Under the pieces are notes generated by a model that was not told the DNA's origin, made no database searches, and saw only the letters and a list, made by a program, of their open reading frames with translations. Position numbers and translations under genes: made by a program. Below, piece by piece: positions 25,994-33,837 of a stretch of DNA of 64,000 nt (positions are counted from its first letter, which is position 1; each line of letters starts with the position of its first letter). The stretch is from Micromonospora humi (GTDB lineage: Bacteria; Actinomycetota; Actinomycetes; Mycobacteriales; Micromonosporaceae), in the NCBI RefSeq assembly GCF_900090105.1, contig NZ_FMDM01000013.1:62001-126000 (forward strand), read 5' to 3'.

Positions 25994-27541
25994 GTGTCCA
26001 CCCTCCGTGACCTCGCCGAGGAGCACACCGCGCTCCGGCCGGCCGACATCGACCACCTGCACCGCATCGCCGGTGACTGGCAGCTGCTGTCCGACCTGTC
26101 CTTCGCCGACCTGCTGCTCTGGGTGCCGGTGGACGGCGACGGCACCTTCCTCTGCGTGGCCCAGGTGCGCCCGACCACCGCCCCGACCGCCTACCTGGAC
26201 GACCAGGTCGGCCGGATCGTCGGCGGCCCCGAGGTGGCGCACCTGGAGGTCGCCCACCGGCAGGGGCGGATCTGGCGGGAGGGCGACCCGGTCTGGTACG
26301 GCGACGTGCCGGCCCGGCACGAGGCCATCCCGGTGCGGCTGCGCACCGGCGACGGGGAGAACGGCGAGGTCATCGCCGTGGTCGGCCGGGACACCAACCT
26401 CTCCACCGCGCGCACCCCGAGCCAGCTCGAACTGAACTACCTGACCACCGCCGACGACCTCGCCCAGATGATCGCCGACGGCACGTTCCCGCCGCCCCGG
26501 CACCCGGGCGAGACCACCTCCGCGCCCCGGGTCGGCGACGGCCTGGTGCGGCTGGACGCCAACGGCAAGGTCACCTACGCCAGCCCGAACGCCCAGTCCG
26601 CGTACCGCCGGCTGGGTTACGCGTCCCACCTGGTCGGGGAGGACCTGGCCAAGCTGCACCGCCGGCTGGCCGGCGACCCCCTCGACGGCACCGAGGCGGG
26701 CAACGCGGTGCTCGCCGCGCTGCGCGGCGAGGCACCGCCCCGGCGGGAGATCGACGCCCGGGGCGCCACCATGCTGACCCGGGCGCTGCCGCTGATGCCC
26801 GCCGGGGTGCCGATCGGCGCGCTGGTGCTGGTCCGCGACATCACCGAGGTACGCCGCCGCGACCGCGCGCTGATCACCAAGGACGCCACCATCCGGGAGA
26901 TCCACCACCGGGTGAAGAACAACCTGCAGACCGTCGCCGCGCTGCTGCGCCTCCAGGCCCGCCGGGTGGCCATGCCCGAGGCGCGGGTCGCGCTGGAGGA
27001 GTCGGTACGCCGGGTCGCCTCCATCGCGCTGGTGCACGAGACGCTCTCCATGTCCAGCGACGAGGCGGTGGAGTTCGACGGCATCGTGGACCGGGTGGCC
27101 AGCGCCGCGACCGAGGTGGCCGCCACCGAGGTGACCGTCGGCATGCGCCGTAGGGGCAGCTTCGGCATACTGCCCGCCGAGATCGCCACCTCGCTGGTGA
27201 TGGTCCTCAACGAGCTGCTGCTCAACGCCGTCGAGCACGGCTTCCCGCCGGCCGACGAGGAGGCGGAACCCGCACCGGCCGACGCGCCGCGACCCGAGGT
27301 GGTGGTCTCGGTGCACCGGCTGCGCAAGGAACTGCACGTCTCGGTCACCGACAACGGCCGGGGCCTGCCCGGCCAGTTCGACGCCGAGCGCGGCGGCAAC
27401 CTCGGGCTCCAGATCGTCCGGGCGCTCGTCACGGGCGAGCTGCGCGGCACCATCGCGCTGCGTGACGGCGCGGCCGGCGGCACCGAGGCGGTCCTCGTCG
27501 TCCCGCTGGCCCGGGGCACCACCGACCGCCTGTCCGGCTGA
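25994..27541 (+). CDS. pdtaS: Cytosolic sensor histidine kinase PdtaS
   Basis: Kinase for an ANTAR-type RNA-binding antiterminator (PdtaR), which is not in this window. The 515-residue soluble protein has an N-terminal GAF-like H_kinase_N domain (about residues 1-145), a PAS domain (about 175-290), a HisKA_2 segment with EIHHRVKNNLQTVAALLRLQARR (phospho-His in IHHRVKNN) and a HATPase with NELLLNAVEHGF and DNGRGLPGQF. No transmembrane segment. Position relative to BCCP and whiB1 matches the M. tuberculosis Rv3220c locus. Confidence 0.92.
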   Translation: MSTLRDLAEEHTALRPADIDHLHRIAGDWQLLSDLSFADLLLWVPVDGDGTFLCVAQVRPTTAPTAYLDDQVGRIVGGPEVAHLEVAHRQGRIWREGDPVWYGDVPARHEAIPVRLRTGDGENGEVIAVVGRDTNLSTARTPSQLELNYLTTADDLAQMIADGTFPPPRHPGETTSAPRVGDGLVRLDANGKVTYASPNAQSAYRRLGYASHLVGEDLAKLHRRLAGDPLDGTEAGNAVLAALRGEAPPRREIDARGATMLTRALPLMPAGVPIGALVLVRDITEVRRRDRALITKDATIREIHHRVKNNLQTVAALLRLQARRVAMPEARVALEESVRRVASIALVHETLSMSSDEAVEFDGIVDRVASAATEVAATEVTVGMRRRGSFGILPAEIATSLVMVLNELLLNAVEHGFPPADEEAEPAPADAPRPEVVVSVHRLRKELHVSVTDNGRGLPGQFDAERGGNLGLQIVRALVTGELRGTIALRDGAAGGTEAVLVVPLARGTTDRLSG

Positions 27542-27568
27542 GCCTCGGGTCGGCGACGGTCCGGGCGT

Positions 27569-29446
27569 TCACCTGGCGAGCAGGGCCACCGTGAGGCCCG
27601 GGCGGGGCCAGACCTGGCGGACCGTGAAGCCGTCGCGCAGCGCCTCGCCCTTGACCCCGGGCACCGCCGCCAGCGGGTCCGCCCGGCGACCGGTGACCAC
27701 CAGCCAGACCCGGTCCACGCCGGCCAGGCAGCGGGCCGGGTCGCCGCACTCGACGGCCCAGAGGCTCGCGTTCGCCCGCTGGTCGCGCACCACCAGCACG
27801 TCACGCGGTCGCCGCGACCCCAGGTGGTACGCCAGGCCGAGGTCCGGAAAGAGCCACCCGTCGCGGGGCGAGTAGACGATCGCGTCTCCCGGACGCCGGC
27901 CTCCGGCCACGATCCCGGCCGCGCCCGCGTAGTCGACCGGGGCGCTGCGAGGCCACTCGTGGGTCCGGCGCAGCGCCGCCTGGTCGGGCAGGCCGAGCAG
28001 CCCGGCCAGGGCGACCACGGCCACCGCCGCCGCGAGCCCCCTGCCGTCCGATCCCCTGCCGTCCGATCCCCTGCCGGCCGCTCCCGGTCCGGGCGGTGGT
28101 GTTCGGGTCGGGCTGGTTCGCGCTGGTCCTGGTTCGGGCGGTCCCGCCGCGGCGGGACCGGCGCCGGCCGGCGCCGGTCCGGCCAGCGCGGCCCCGGCCG
28201 GCAGGCAGGCGAACGGCAGGATGAAGACCAGGTAGCGGGTCACCCAGAGCGGCACCACCGTGCCGGCGGCGAAGAGCAGCAGCACCGGCAGCAGCACCGC
28301 CGCCCCGGGCAGCAGCGCCCGCCGACCGAGCCGGACCGCGCCGAGCGCGGCGAGAGCCAGCACGAACCCACCGACCGCGCCGCTCTGCGCCAGCCCGCCG
28401 GGCAGCGAGGCCAGATCCGGCAGGCGCGCCGGGTCCACCCAGTCGAGCTGCCGGCCGCGCTGGCCCCGGGCGACAAGTGCCAGCGGGACGACGAGCACGA
28501 CGGCCGGCACCAGCGCCAGCAGCCACCACGCGAGCACTCGCCGGCCGGTCACCGGTGTCCCGGGGTCGCCCCGATCCGTGCCGCCCACGTCCCTCGGCTG
28601 CGTTCCCGGGCCGTCGGTTGGGTTCGCGTCGCGATCCTCGCTCGCGTCGTGCTCGCTGCTCGCCGCGTGCGGTGACACCCATGGCGTTCCACCCGCGGTC
28701 GATGTCGCCGGTGAGTGGAACGCCATGGGTGTCTCCCGGGTGCCGTGACACCCATGGCGTTCCACTCCCGGTCGGCGTCCGGGGCGGGTGGGACGCTGTG
28801 GGGGTGAGGGCTGGGTGGGTGGGTCGAGGCCGGCGGCGGCCGGGCCGCGTGCGGTGGTCAGCAGCACCGCCACGGCGTGCGCGGCGAGCAGGGTGAGCGC
28901 GATGAGGTGGAGCAGGCCGAGCGCGGCGACCGCGACGGCGTACCCGGCCCAGCGCCGCCACGTCGGCCGGCGCAGTCCGTCGACCAGCAGCAGCGTGGCG
29001 AGCACGGCGAGCAGCGTGGCGAGCGCGTACGGGCGGGCCTCCTGGCCGTACCGCGAGGTGGCCGGCAGCACGCTGAACAGCAGTCCGGCCAGCAGCCCGG
29101 CCCGGTCACCGGCGAGCCGCGCGCCGAGGCGGGCGGTCAGTGCGGCGGCACCGGCCATGGCGAGCGCGGAGGGCAGGCGCAGCGCGGTGGGCGAGGTGCC
29201 GGCCAGCGCGGTCCAGGCGTGCATGAGCAGGTAGTACGGGCCGGTGGCGGCGTCGATGGTGCCGGTCAGGCGGGCCAGGTCGGGAAGGGGGCGGGTGGCG
29301 GCGCTCCAGGTGGCCAACTCGTCCCGCCAGAGCTGCGCGTGGCCGATCCCGACCAGCGTGACCGCGAGCGTGAGCAGGCCGGGGACCGCCCACACCGGCC
29401 AGCCGAGGCGGACTCGGGACGGCGCGGGCTCGGCGTAACCGCTCAC
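27569..29446 (-). CDS. GT39-like polytopic membrane glycosyltransferase with a repeat-derived insertion
   Basis: A 625-residue integral membrane protein. The first extracytoplasmic loop after TM1 has the GT39/ArnT-like acidic pattern LWRDELATWSAATRP, and LGARLAGDRAGLLAGLLFSVLP and SRYGQEARPYALATLLA follow, typical of lipid-phosphate-sugar-dependent mannosyl- or arabinosyltransferase-like proteins. Around residues 205-300 a long hydrophilic stretch interrupts the helices; residues about 213-258 are translated from 19-bp inverted repeats. A second low-complexity stretch (GRGSDGRGSDGRG) comes from a 15-bp tandem repeat near 28045-28080. GTG 29446 is used. Donor and acceptor unknown. Confidence 0.78.
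   Translation of the reverse strand: MSGYAEPAPSRVRLGWPVWAVPGLLTLAVTLVGIGHAQLWRDELATWSAATRPLPDLARLTGTIDAATGPYYLLMHAWTALAGTSPTALRLPSALAMAGAAALTARLGARLAGDRAGLLAGLLFSVLPATSRYGQEARPYALATLLAVLATLLLVDGLRRPTWRRWAGYAVAVAALGLLHLIALTLLAAHAVAVLLTTARGPAAAGLDPPTQPSPPQRPTRPGRRPGVERHGCHGTRETPMAFHSPATSTAGGTPWVSPHAASSEHDASEDRDANPTDGPGTQPRDVGGTDRGDPGTPVTGRRVLAWWLLALVPAVVLVVPLALVARGQRGRQLDWVDPARLPDLASLPGGLAQSGAVGGFVLALAALGAVRLGRRALLPGAAVLLPVLLLFAAGTVVPLWVTRYLVFILPFACLPAGAALAGPAPAGAGPAAAGPPEPGPARTSPTRTPPPGPGAAGRGSDGRGSDGRGLAAAVAVVALAGLLGLPDQAALRRTHEWPRSAPVDYAGAAGIVAGGRRPGDAIVYSPRDGWLFPDLGLAYHLGSRRPRDVLVVRDQRANASLWAVECGDPARCLAGVDRVWLVVTGRRADPLAAVPGVKGEALRDGFTVRQVWPRPGLTVALLAR
28674..28806. repeat. Tandem hairpin element of 19-bp inverted repeats inside a coding sequence
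   Basis: GACACCCATGGCGTTCCAC occurs at 28674-28692 and 28747-28765; its exact reverse complement occurs at 28715-28733 and a degenerate one near 28788-28806. The result is two adjacent hairpins. They keep the GT39 reading frame open. Confidence 0.85.
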
Positions 29447-29530
29447 ACCCCGCAGCGTCACACGCCCACCCGCCCCCACCACCCCGCTCCGCCGATTCCA
29501 CCCCGGCGCGGTTGCCTCGACGGAGTCGAC

Positions 29531-29579
29531 CAAGGAGTTCGCGTCCCGGGGAGAGCCCTCCGCCGACCCGAACTCCTTG
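29531..29579. repeat. 11-bp inverted repeat CAAGGAGTTCG / CGAACTCCTTG
   Basis: Arms at 29531-29541 and 29569-29579 enclose 27 nt. It lies in the divergent spacer between the GT39 gene and the sulfur operon leader. It may be another dispersed palindrome or a regulatory site. Confidence 0.6.
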
Positions 29580-29733
29580 ATCACCTCAAGGGAGGGAGGG
29601 GTGGGGTGGGAGTGACGCTGGTCACGAGGGGTGGGGGGTGGACGGGCGTCGATCTGGGCGGCGTTGGCCCGTGATGTGGGATCGGCGGGCCTGGCGGTGG
29701 TCGGGCCTGCCGTGGTGTGGCAGCATGAGGCGC

Positions 29734-29820
29734 ATGACCGCCGCTGTCGTCCGCCGCTTCGTGGCCCGTCGCCACGTCGACTACGGCCGCGTGCGCAGCG
29801 CGATCTGTCCGGCCCACTGA
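29734..29820 (+). CDS. Cysteine-type regulatory leader peptide upstream of sulfite reductase
   Basis: A 28-codon open frame whose product contains ARRHVDYGRVRSAICPAH. Actinomycete sulfur-assimilation genes are often preceded by short ORFs with an RRHVDL-R-x-SA-x-C pattern, thought to act as cysteine-responsive attenuators through ribosome stalling at the Cys codon. The motif, the single C-terminal Cys and the position 133 nt before sir fit this. CAGCAT ends 7 nt before the ATG, so the peptide may be made from a leaderless transcript; an in-frame ATG at 29725 is an alternative. Confidence 0.8.
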   Translation: MTAAVVRRFVARRHVDYGRVRSAICPAH

Positions 29821-29883
29821 CGACGCCCGACCCATCCGTCTCGGGCGCGTATCCGCGCCGGCCGTCATCGACATCGCCGTCCA

Positions 29884-29900
29884 CGGCCCCTGAAGGGCCG
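29884..29900 (+). promoter_or_regulatory. Hairpin in the sulfur-operon leader
   Basis: CGGCCC (29884-29889) and GGGCCG (29895-29900) form a 6-bp stem with a CTGAA loop, between the leader-peptide stop and the sir ribosome-binding site (CGGAGG). It could take part in attenuation; there is no U-run, so a translational switch or Rho effect is as likely as intrinsic termination. Confidence 0.4.
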
Positions 29901-29953
29901 GCCGTCGCGTCCGCGCTCCCAGGCACCGCAGCAGACAAACGGAGGACGCCGCG

Positions 29954-31663
29954 ATGGCGGTCAGCAGCACCCCCACCCGCCCGGACCAGCCGGCTCCCGC
30001 CGCCCGGGCGCCCCGTCGGCCGCGTGGCGAGGGCCAGTGGGCGCTCGGGCACCGCGAGCCGCTCAACCCCAACGAGCGGATCAAGAAGGACGACGACCCG
30101 CTGAACGTGCGGGACCGGATCGAGAACATCTACGCCCACCGGGGTTTCGCCTCGATCGACCCGCAGGACCTGCGCGGCCGGTTCCGCTGGTGGGGCCTCT
30201 ACACCCAGCGCAAGGCCGGCATCGACGGCGGACGCACCGCCGTGCTGGAGCCGCACGAGCTGGAGGACGAGTTCTTCATGCTCCGGGTGCGGGTGGACGG
30301 CGGCCAGCTCAGCCTGGCGCAGCTCCGGGTGATCGCGGAGATCTCCCGGGAGTTCGCCCGGGACACCGCCGACATCACCGACCGGCAGAACATCCAGTAC
30401 CACTGGATCCGGGTCGAGGACATGCCGGAGATCTGGCGCCGGCTGGAGGCGGTCGGCCTGCAGACCACCGAGGCGTGCGGGGACTGCCCGCGGATCGTGC
30501 TCGGCAGCCCGGTCGCCGGGGTGGCCCGCGACGAGCTGCTCGACCCCACCCCCGCGATCGACGAGATCGTCCGCCGGTACGTCGGCGACAAGCAGTTCTC
30601 CAACCTGCCCCGCAAGTTCAAGACCTCGATCTCCTGGCTCGTCGACACCCCGTACGAGGCGAACGACATCGCGCTGCTCGGGGTGGACCACCCGGAGCAC
30701 GGGCCGGGCTTCGACGTGTGGGTCGGCGGCGGGCTCTCCACCAACCCGATGCTGGCCAAGCGGCTCGGCGTCTGGGTGCCGCTGCACGAGGTGCCGGACG
30801 TGTGGGCCGGCGTGGTCGGCATCTTCCGCGACTACGGCTACCGCCGGCTGCGCAACCGGGCCCGGCTGAAGTTCCTGGTCGCCGACTGGGGCGTGGAGCG
30901 GTTCCGCGAGGTGCTGGAGAAGGACTACCTGGGTCGGGCCCTGCTCGACGGGCCGGCCGCGGAGCTGCCGGCGAAGCCGGTCGACCACATCGGCGTGCAC
31001 CCGCAGCGCGACGGCGCCAACTACGTGGGGGCGGCCCCGGTGGTGGGTCGGGTCTCCGGCACCCAGCTCGCCGCGCTGGCCGACGTGGTGGAGGCGCACG
31101 GCAGCGACCGGGTGCGGCTCACGCCGTACCAGAAACTGCTCGTGCTGGACGTGGCGCCGGAGCGGACCGAGGAGCTGGTGACGGCGCTGCGGGGGATCGG
31201 CCTGGAGGCCCGGCCGTCGGCCTGGCGGCGCGGCACCATGGCCTGCACCGGCATCGAGTTCTGCAAGCTGGCCATCGTGGAGACGAAGCGGCGCGGCGAG
31301 GAGCTGGTGGCCCGGCTGGAGGAGCGGCTGCGCGACTTCGACGCGGACATCTCCATCCACCTCAACGGCTGCCCGAACGCCTGCGCCCGCACCCAGGTCG
31401 CGGACATCGGGCTCAAGGGCCAGCTCGTGGTCGGCCCGGACGGCCGGCAGGTCGAGGGCTTCCAGGTGCACCTCGGCGGCGGGCTCGGCATGGCCGCCGG
31501 GCAGACCGCCGGCTTCGGGCGCAAGCTGCGCGGCCTGAAGACCACCGCCGACGAGCTTCCGGAGTACGTGGAACGGCTGGCCCGCCGCTATCTGGCCGGC
31601 CGGAGCGACGGCGAGAGCTTCGCCAACTGGGTGATCAGAGTCGACGAGGAGGAACTCCGATGA
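29954..31663 (+). CDS. sir: Ferredoxin-dependent sulfite (or nitrite) reductase
   Basis: Six-electron reduction of sulfite to sulfide using a siroheme-[4Fe-4S] centre. The 569-residue protein carries the two Cys pairs ACTGIEFCK and NGCPNACAR (about residues 430-480), the siroheme-binding TDRQNIQYHWIR and RKFKTSIS segments. Sequence alone hardly separates sulfite from nitrite reductases, but the leader peptide, APS reductase and chelatase next to it favour sulfite, as for M. tuberculosis NirA/SirA. ATG at 29954 has CGGAGG 9 nt upstream. It overlaps the next ORF by 4 nt. Confidence 0.93.
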   Translation: MAVSSTPTRPDQPAPAARAPRRPRGEGQWALGHREPLNPNERIKKDDDPLNVRDRIENIYAHRGFASIDPQDLRGRFRWWGLYTQRKAGIDGGRTAVLEPHELEDEFFMLRVRVDGGQLSLAQLRVIAEISREFARDTADITDRQNIQYHWIRVEDMPEIWRRLEAVGLQTTEACGDCPRIVLGSPVAGVARDELLDPTPAIDEIVRRYVGDKQFSNLPRKFKTSISWLVDTPYEANDIALLGVDHPEHGPGFDVWVGGGLSTNPMLAKRLGVWVPLHEVPDVWAGVVGIFRDYGYRRLRNRARLKFLVADWGVERFREVLEKDYLGRALLDGPAAELPAKPVDHIGVHPQRDGANYVGAAPVVGRVSGTQLAALADVVEAHGSDRVRLTPYQKLLVLDVAPERTEELVTALRGIGLEARPSAWRRGTMACTGIEFCKLAIVETKRRGEELVARLEERLRDFDADISIHLNGCPNACARTQVADIGLKGQLVVGPDGRQVEGFQVHLGGGLGMAAGQTAGFGRKLRGLKTTADELPEYVERLARRYLAGRSDGESFANWVIRVDEEELR

Positions 31664-31818
31664 GTGATGCCCGATCTGCGCCTCTCTACTGCCCGTACTG
31701 CGGCGAGGAGGACCTGCGACCGCACGAGGCCGGCCACGGCGCCTGGGAGTGCCACGCCTGCGCGCGGGTCTTCTCGGTGAAGTTCACCGGCCTGCTGAGC
31801 CGGGCGGTGAACCGGTGA
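31660..31818 (+). CDS. 52-residue zinc-ribbon protein of the sulfur operon
   Basis: Small protein with two CxxC knuckles, CPYCGEEDL near residue 11 and CHACARVFSVKF near residue 31, which should bind one zinc or an iron-sulfur centre. It overlaps sir by 4 nt upstream (ATGA) and cysH by 4 nt downstream (GTGA), so it is translationally coupled into the middle of the operon. Similar small ORFs sit between sir and cysH in other actinomycetes as I remember. Function unknown; electron transfer to, or assembly of, either reductase is a guess. Confidence 0.8.
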   Translation: MSDARSAPLYCPYCGEEDLRPHEAGHGAWECHACARVFSVKFTGLLSRAVNR

Positions 31819-32579
31819 CCGGCCTGCTCTCCGCCGCCGGCCTGGGTCTGGTCGGCGCGACCGCGACCGCCCCGGCGGACGAGGCCCGGCGGGATCCGGA
31901 GGAGCTGCGCGCGCTGGCCGAGGAGGCCGGGCGGGAGCTGGCCGACGCGCCCGCGTTGGAGATCGCCCGCTGGGCGGCGCAGACGTTCGGCGACCGGTTC
32001 TGCGTGACCAGCTCGATGGCGGACGGCGTGGTGGCGCACCTGGTGTCCCGGGTCGCGCCCGGCGTCGACGTGGTGTTCCTGGACACCGGCCTGCACTTCC
32101 CGGAGACGCTCCGGGTCCGCGACGAGGTGGCCCGGCGGATGCCGGTGCGGGTCCGCTCGATCCGGCCCCGGATGACGGTCGGCCAGCAGGACGGCCAGTA
32201 CGGCCCGCGCCTGTTCAACAGGTCCCCGGACGAGTGCTGCCAGTTGCGCAAGGTGGAGCCGTTGGAGCGGGCGCTGGCCGGGTACGACGCCTGGGCCGCC
32301 GGGCTGCGCCGGGACGAGTCGCCGACCCGGGCCAACACGCCGGTGGTCGGGTTCGACCCGCGACGCGGCAAGGTCAAGGTGAACCCGATCGCGGCCTGGA
32401 CGCAGCGCGAGGTGGACGCGTACGTGGCCCGCCACGACATCCCGGTCAACGAGCTGTTCGCCCGGGGCTACGGCTCGATCGGCTGCTGGCCGTGCACCCG
32501 CCGGACGAAGGCGGGGGAGGACCCCCGGGCCGGCCGGTGGGCGATGTTCGAGAAGACCGAGTGCGGCCTGCACACCTGA
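31815..32579 (+). CDS. cysH: Adenylyl-sulfate (APS) reductase, [4Fe-4S] type
   Basis: Reduces activated sulfate to sulfite with thioredoxin. The 254-residue protein shows VTSSMADGVVAHL (P-loop of the PAPS-reductase fold), DTGLHFPETL, the cluster-binding pairs CCQLRKVEPL and GCWPCTRR (CC...CxxC), and a C-terminal ECGLHT with the catalytic Cys. The CC/CxxC ligands indicate APS rather than PAPS as substrate. cysDN are not in the window. GTG start overlaps the preceding stop. Confidence 0.95.
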   Translation: MTGLLSAAGLGLVGATATAPADEARRDPEELRALAEEAGRELADAPALEIARWAAQTFGDRFCVTSSMADGVVAHLVSRVAPGVDVVFLDTGLHFPETLRVRDEVARRMPVRVRSIRPRMTVGQQDGQYGPRLFNRSPDECCQLRKVEPLERALAGYDAWAAGLRRDESPTRANTPVVGFDPRRGKVKVNPIAAWTQREVDAYVARHDIPVNELFARGYGSIGCWPCTRRTKAGEDPRAGRWAMFEKTECGLHT

Positions 32580-33301
32580 CGGGCGCGCCGCCCGTGGTGC
32601 TGGTGGCGCACGGCAGCCGTGATCCGCGCGCGGCGGAGGCGACCCGGGCGTTGGCGCGGGCGGTGGCCACCGCCTGCCCGGGCCGGCCGGTGCGGCCGAG
32701 CTGGCTCGACCACACCGATCCCGGGCCGGCCGGCGTGCTGCGCGACCTGGCCGCCGACGGGCACTCCCGGGTGGTCCTGGTGCCGTTGCTGCTGACCGCC
32801 GCGTACCACCGGAAGGTGGACATCCCGGCGGCGGTGGCGTCGGCGGGCGTCGACCTCGACGTGCGGGTGACGGAGGTGCTGGGGCCGTCCGACGGCGTGG
32901 TCGACGGCCGGTTGCTGGCCGCGCTGCGGCGCCGGCTGGGCGAGGCGGCCGGCGCGGACGCGGACGCGGTGGTGCTGGCCGCGGCCGGCACCCGCGATCC
33001 CGGGGCCCGCGCGTCGGTGGGCCGGGTGGCCGCGGCGCTCGGCGCCGGCCTGGGCGTGCCCTGCCGCGTCTCGTACGCCTCGGCGGCGCCCCCGGAGGTC
33101 GGCGGCGCGGTGACGCGGCTGCGCGCGGCGGGCGCCCGCCGGGTCGCGGTGGCTGCCTACTTCCTGGCCCCGGGCCGGTTCCACGACGGGGTACGCGCGG
33201 CGGCCCGCTCGGCCGGCGCGGTGGCGGTCGCCGAACCGCTCACCGACCTGCCGGAACTGGCCGACCTGGTGCGTCGACGGGTGACGGCGGCAACGGACTG
33301 A
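32561..33301 (+). CDS. Sirohydrochlorin ferrochelatase/CbiX-like protein
   Basis: Class II chelatase of about 246 residues with two CbiX repeats. The N-terminal half has VVLVAHGSRDPRAAEATRAL with the metal-binding His, then VPLLLTAAYHRKVDIP with a second His; the C-terminal half repeats the fold (VVLAAAGTRDPGARA; VAAYFLAPGRFHDGV) with His degenerated. It probably inserts iron to finish siroheme for the sulfite reductase. The start is uncertain: GTG 32561 lies inside cysH; a non-canonical CTG at 32576 is possible. It is the last gene of the operon. Confidence 0.85.
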   Translation: MRPAHLTGAPPVVLVAHGSRDPRAAEATRALARAVATACPGRPVRPSWLDHTDPGPAGVLRDLAADGHSRVVLVPLLLTAAYHRKVDIPAAVASAGVDLDVRVTEVLGPSDGVVDGRLLAALRRRLGEAAGADADAVVLAAAGTRDPGARASVGRVAAALGAGLGVPCRVSYASAAPPEVGGAVTRLRAAGARRVAVAAYFLAPGRFHDGVRAAARSAGAVAVAEPLTDLPELADLVRRRVTAATD

Positions 33302-33318
33302 CCGGAGCGGACAGCGCG

Positions 33319-33348
33319 ACGCCCCGGCCGGGATCCCGGCCGGGGCGT
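33319..33348. terminator. 30-bp perfect palindrome between the convergent chelatase and whiB1 genes
   Basis: ACGCCCCGGCCGGGA and its exact reverse complement adjoin (33319-33348), 17 nt after the chelatase stop and 16 nt after the whiB1 stop on the other strand: a bidirectional terminator. Confidence 0.8.
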
Positions 33349-33364
33349 TCGCGTGTGATGTGGG

Positions 33365-33622
33365 TCAGGCGGAGTGAGCGCGCAGCACCCGGAGACCGCC
33401 GCGGCGCTTGACCGCGCGGCGCTCCTCCTCGCTCATCCCGCCCCAGACGCCGGCGTCCTGACCGGACTCCAGCGCCCACTGCAGGCACTGGTCGGTCACG
33501 GGGCAGCGCCGGCAGACGGCCTTCGCCTGCTCCACCTGCAGGAGGGCCGGACCGGACGTCCCGATCGGGAAGAACAGCTCCGGGTCCTCGTCGCGGCAGA
33601 CCGAATCGTGGCGCCAGTCCAT
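33365..33622 (-). CDS. whiB1: WhiB1/WblE-type iron-sulfur regulator
   Basis: An 85-residue WhiB protein starting MDWRHDSVCRDEDPELFFP. The cluster-binding cysteines are C9, C37, C40 and C46, the numbering of M. tuberculosis WhiB1, an essential NO-sensitive regulator that binds the primary sigma factor. The turn GVWGGMSEEERRAVKRR follows. ATG 33622 has GAGGAG about 11 nt upstream. A 447-nt non-coding region with a CRP-like palindrome precedes it. In M. tuberculosis whiB1 is likewise under CRP control. Confidence 0.94.
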   Translation of the reverse strand: MDWRHDSVCRDEDPELFFPIGTSGPALLQVEQAKAVCRRCPVTDQCLQWALESGQDAGVWGGMSEEERRAVKRRGGLRVLRAHSA

Positions 33623-33783
33623 GGCGGCAACACTCCTCATTCTTAGTGGATGGCTGGATAACGCTTTGTTGCTATTCCTATATGCATCCGCATTGCCGAT
33701 CGGTGACGGTCAGCATCCGTCAATTCGGCGCTGCGTGAGCAGGCTGCTGGCCCCCGGACCTGCTGGAACAGCTCAACCTGACG

Positions 33784-33789
33784 AGCATA
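33784..33789 (-). promoter_or_regulatory. Candidate whiB1 -10 box TATGCT
   Basis: Minus-strand TATGCT would start transcription near 33777, giving a whiB1 leader of about 155 nt. A weak TGTTAC sits 16 nt upstream. The CRP-like site is centred about 52 nt upstream of that start. Confidence 0.4.
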
Positions 33790-33821
33790 TCCAGGCAATG
33801 TCGCGGTAACACGAGTTCGCT

Positions 33822-33837
33822 TGTGAATACTTTCACG
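33822..33837. promoter_or_regulatory. CRP-like site TGTGA-N6-TCACG upstream of whiB1
   Basis: TGTGAATACTTTCACG matches the CRP/Cmr consensus TGTGA-N6-TCACA in nine of ten conserved positions; flanks extend the symmetry. Confidence 0.6.

Noticed and set aside
29638-29733. Longer leader ORF starting at 29638
   Set aside because: Only the last 28-31 codons carry the conserved leader pattern; the upstream part lacks start signals.
29447-31471. Upstream extension of the GT39 reading frame across the sulfite reductase gene
   Set aside because: The extra ~675 codons are antisense to sir; the glycosyltransferase motifs begin at 29446, where GACGCT ends 7 nt before a GTG.
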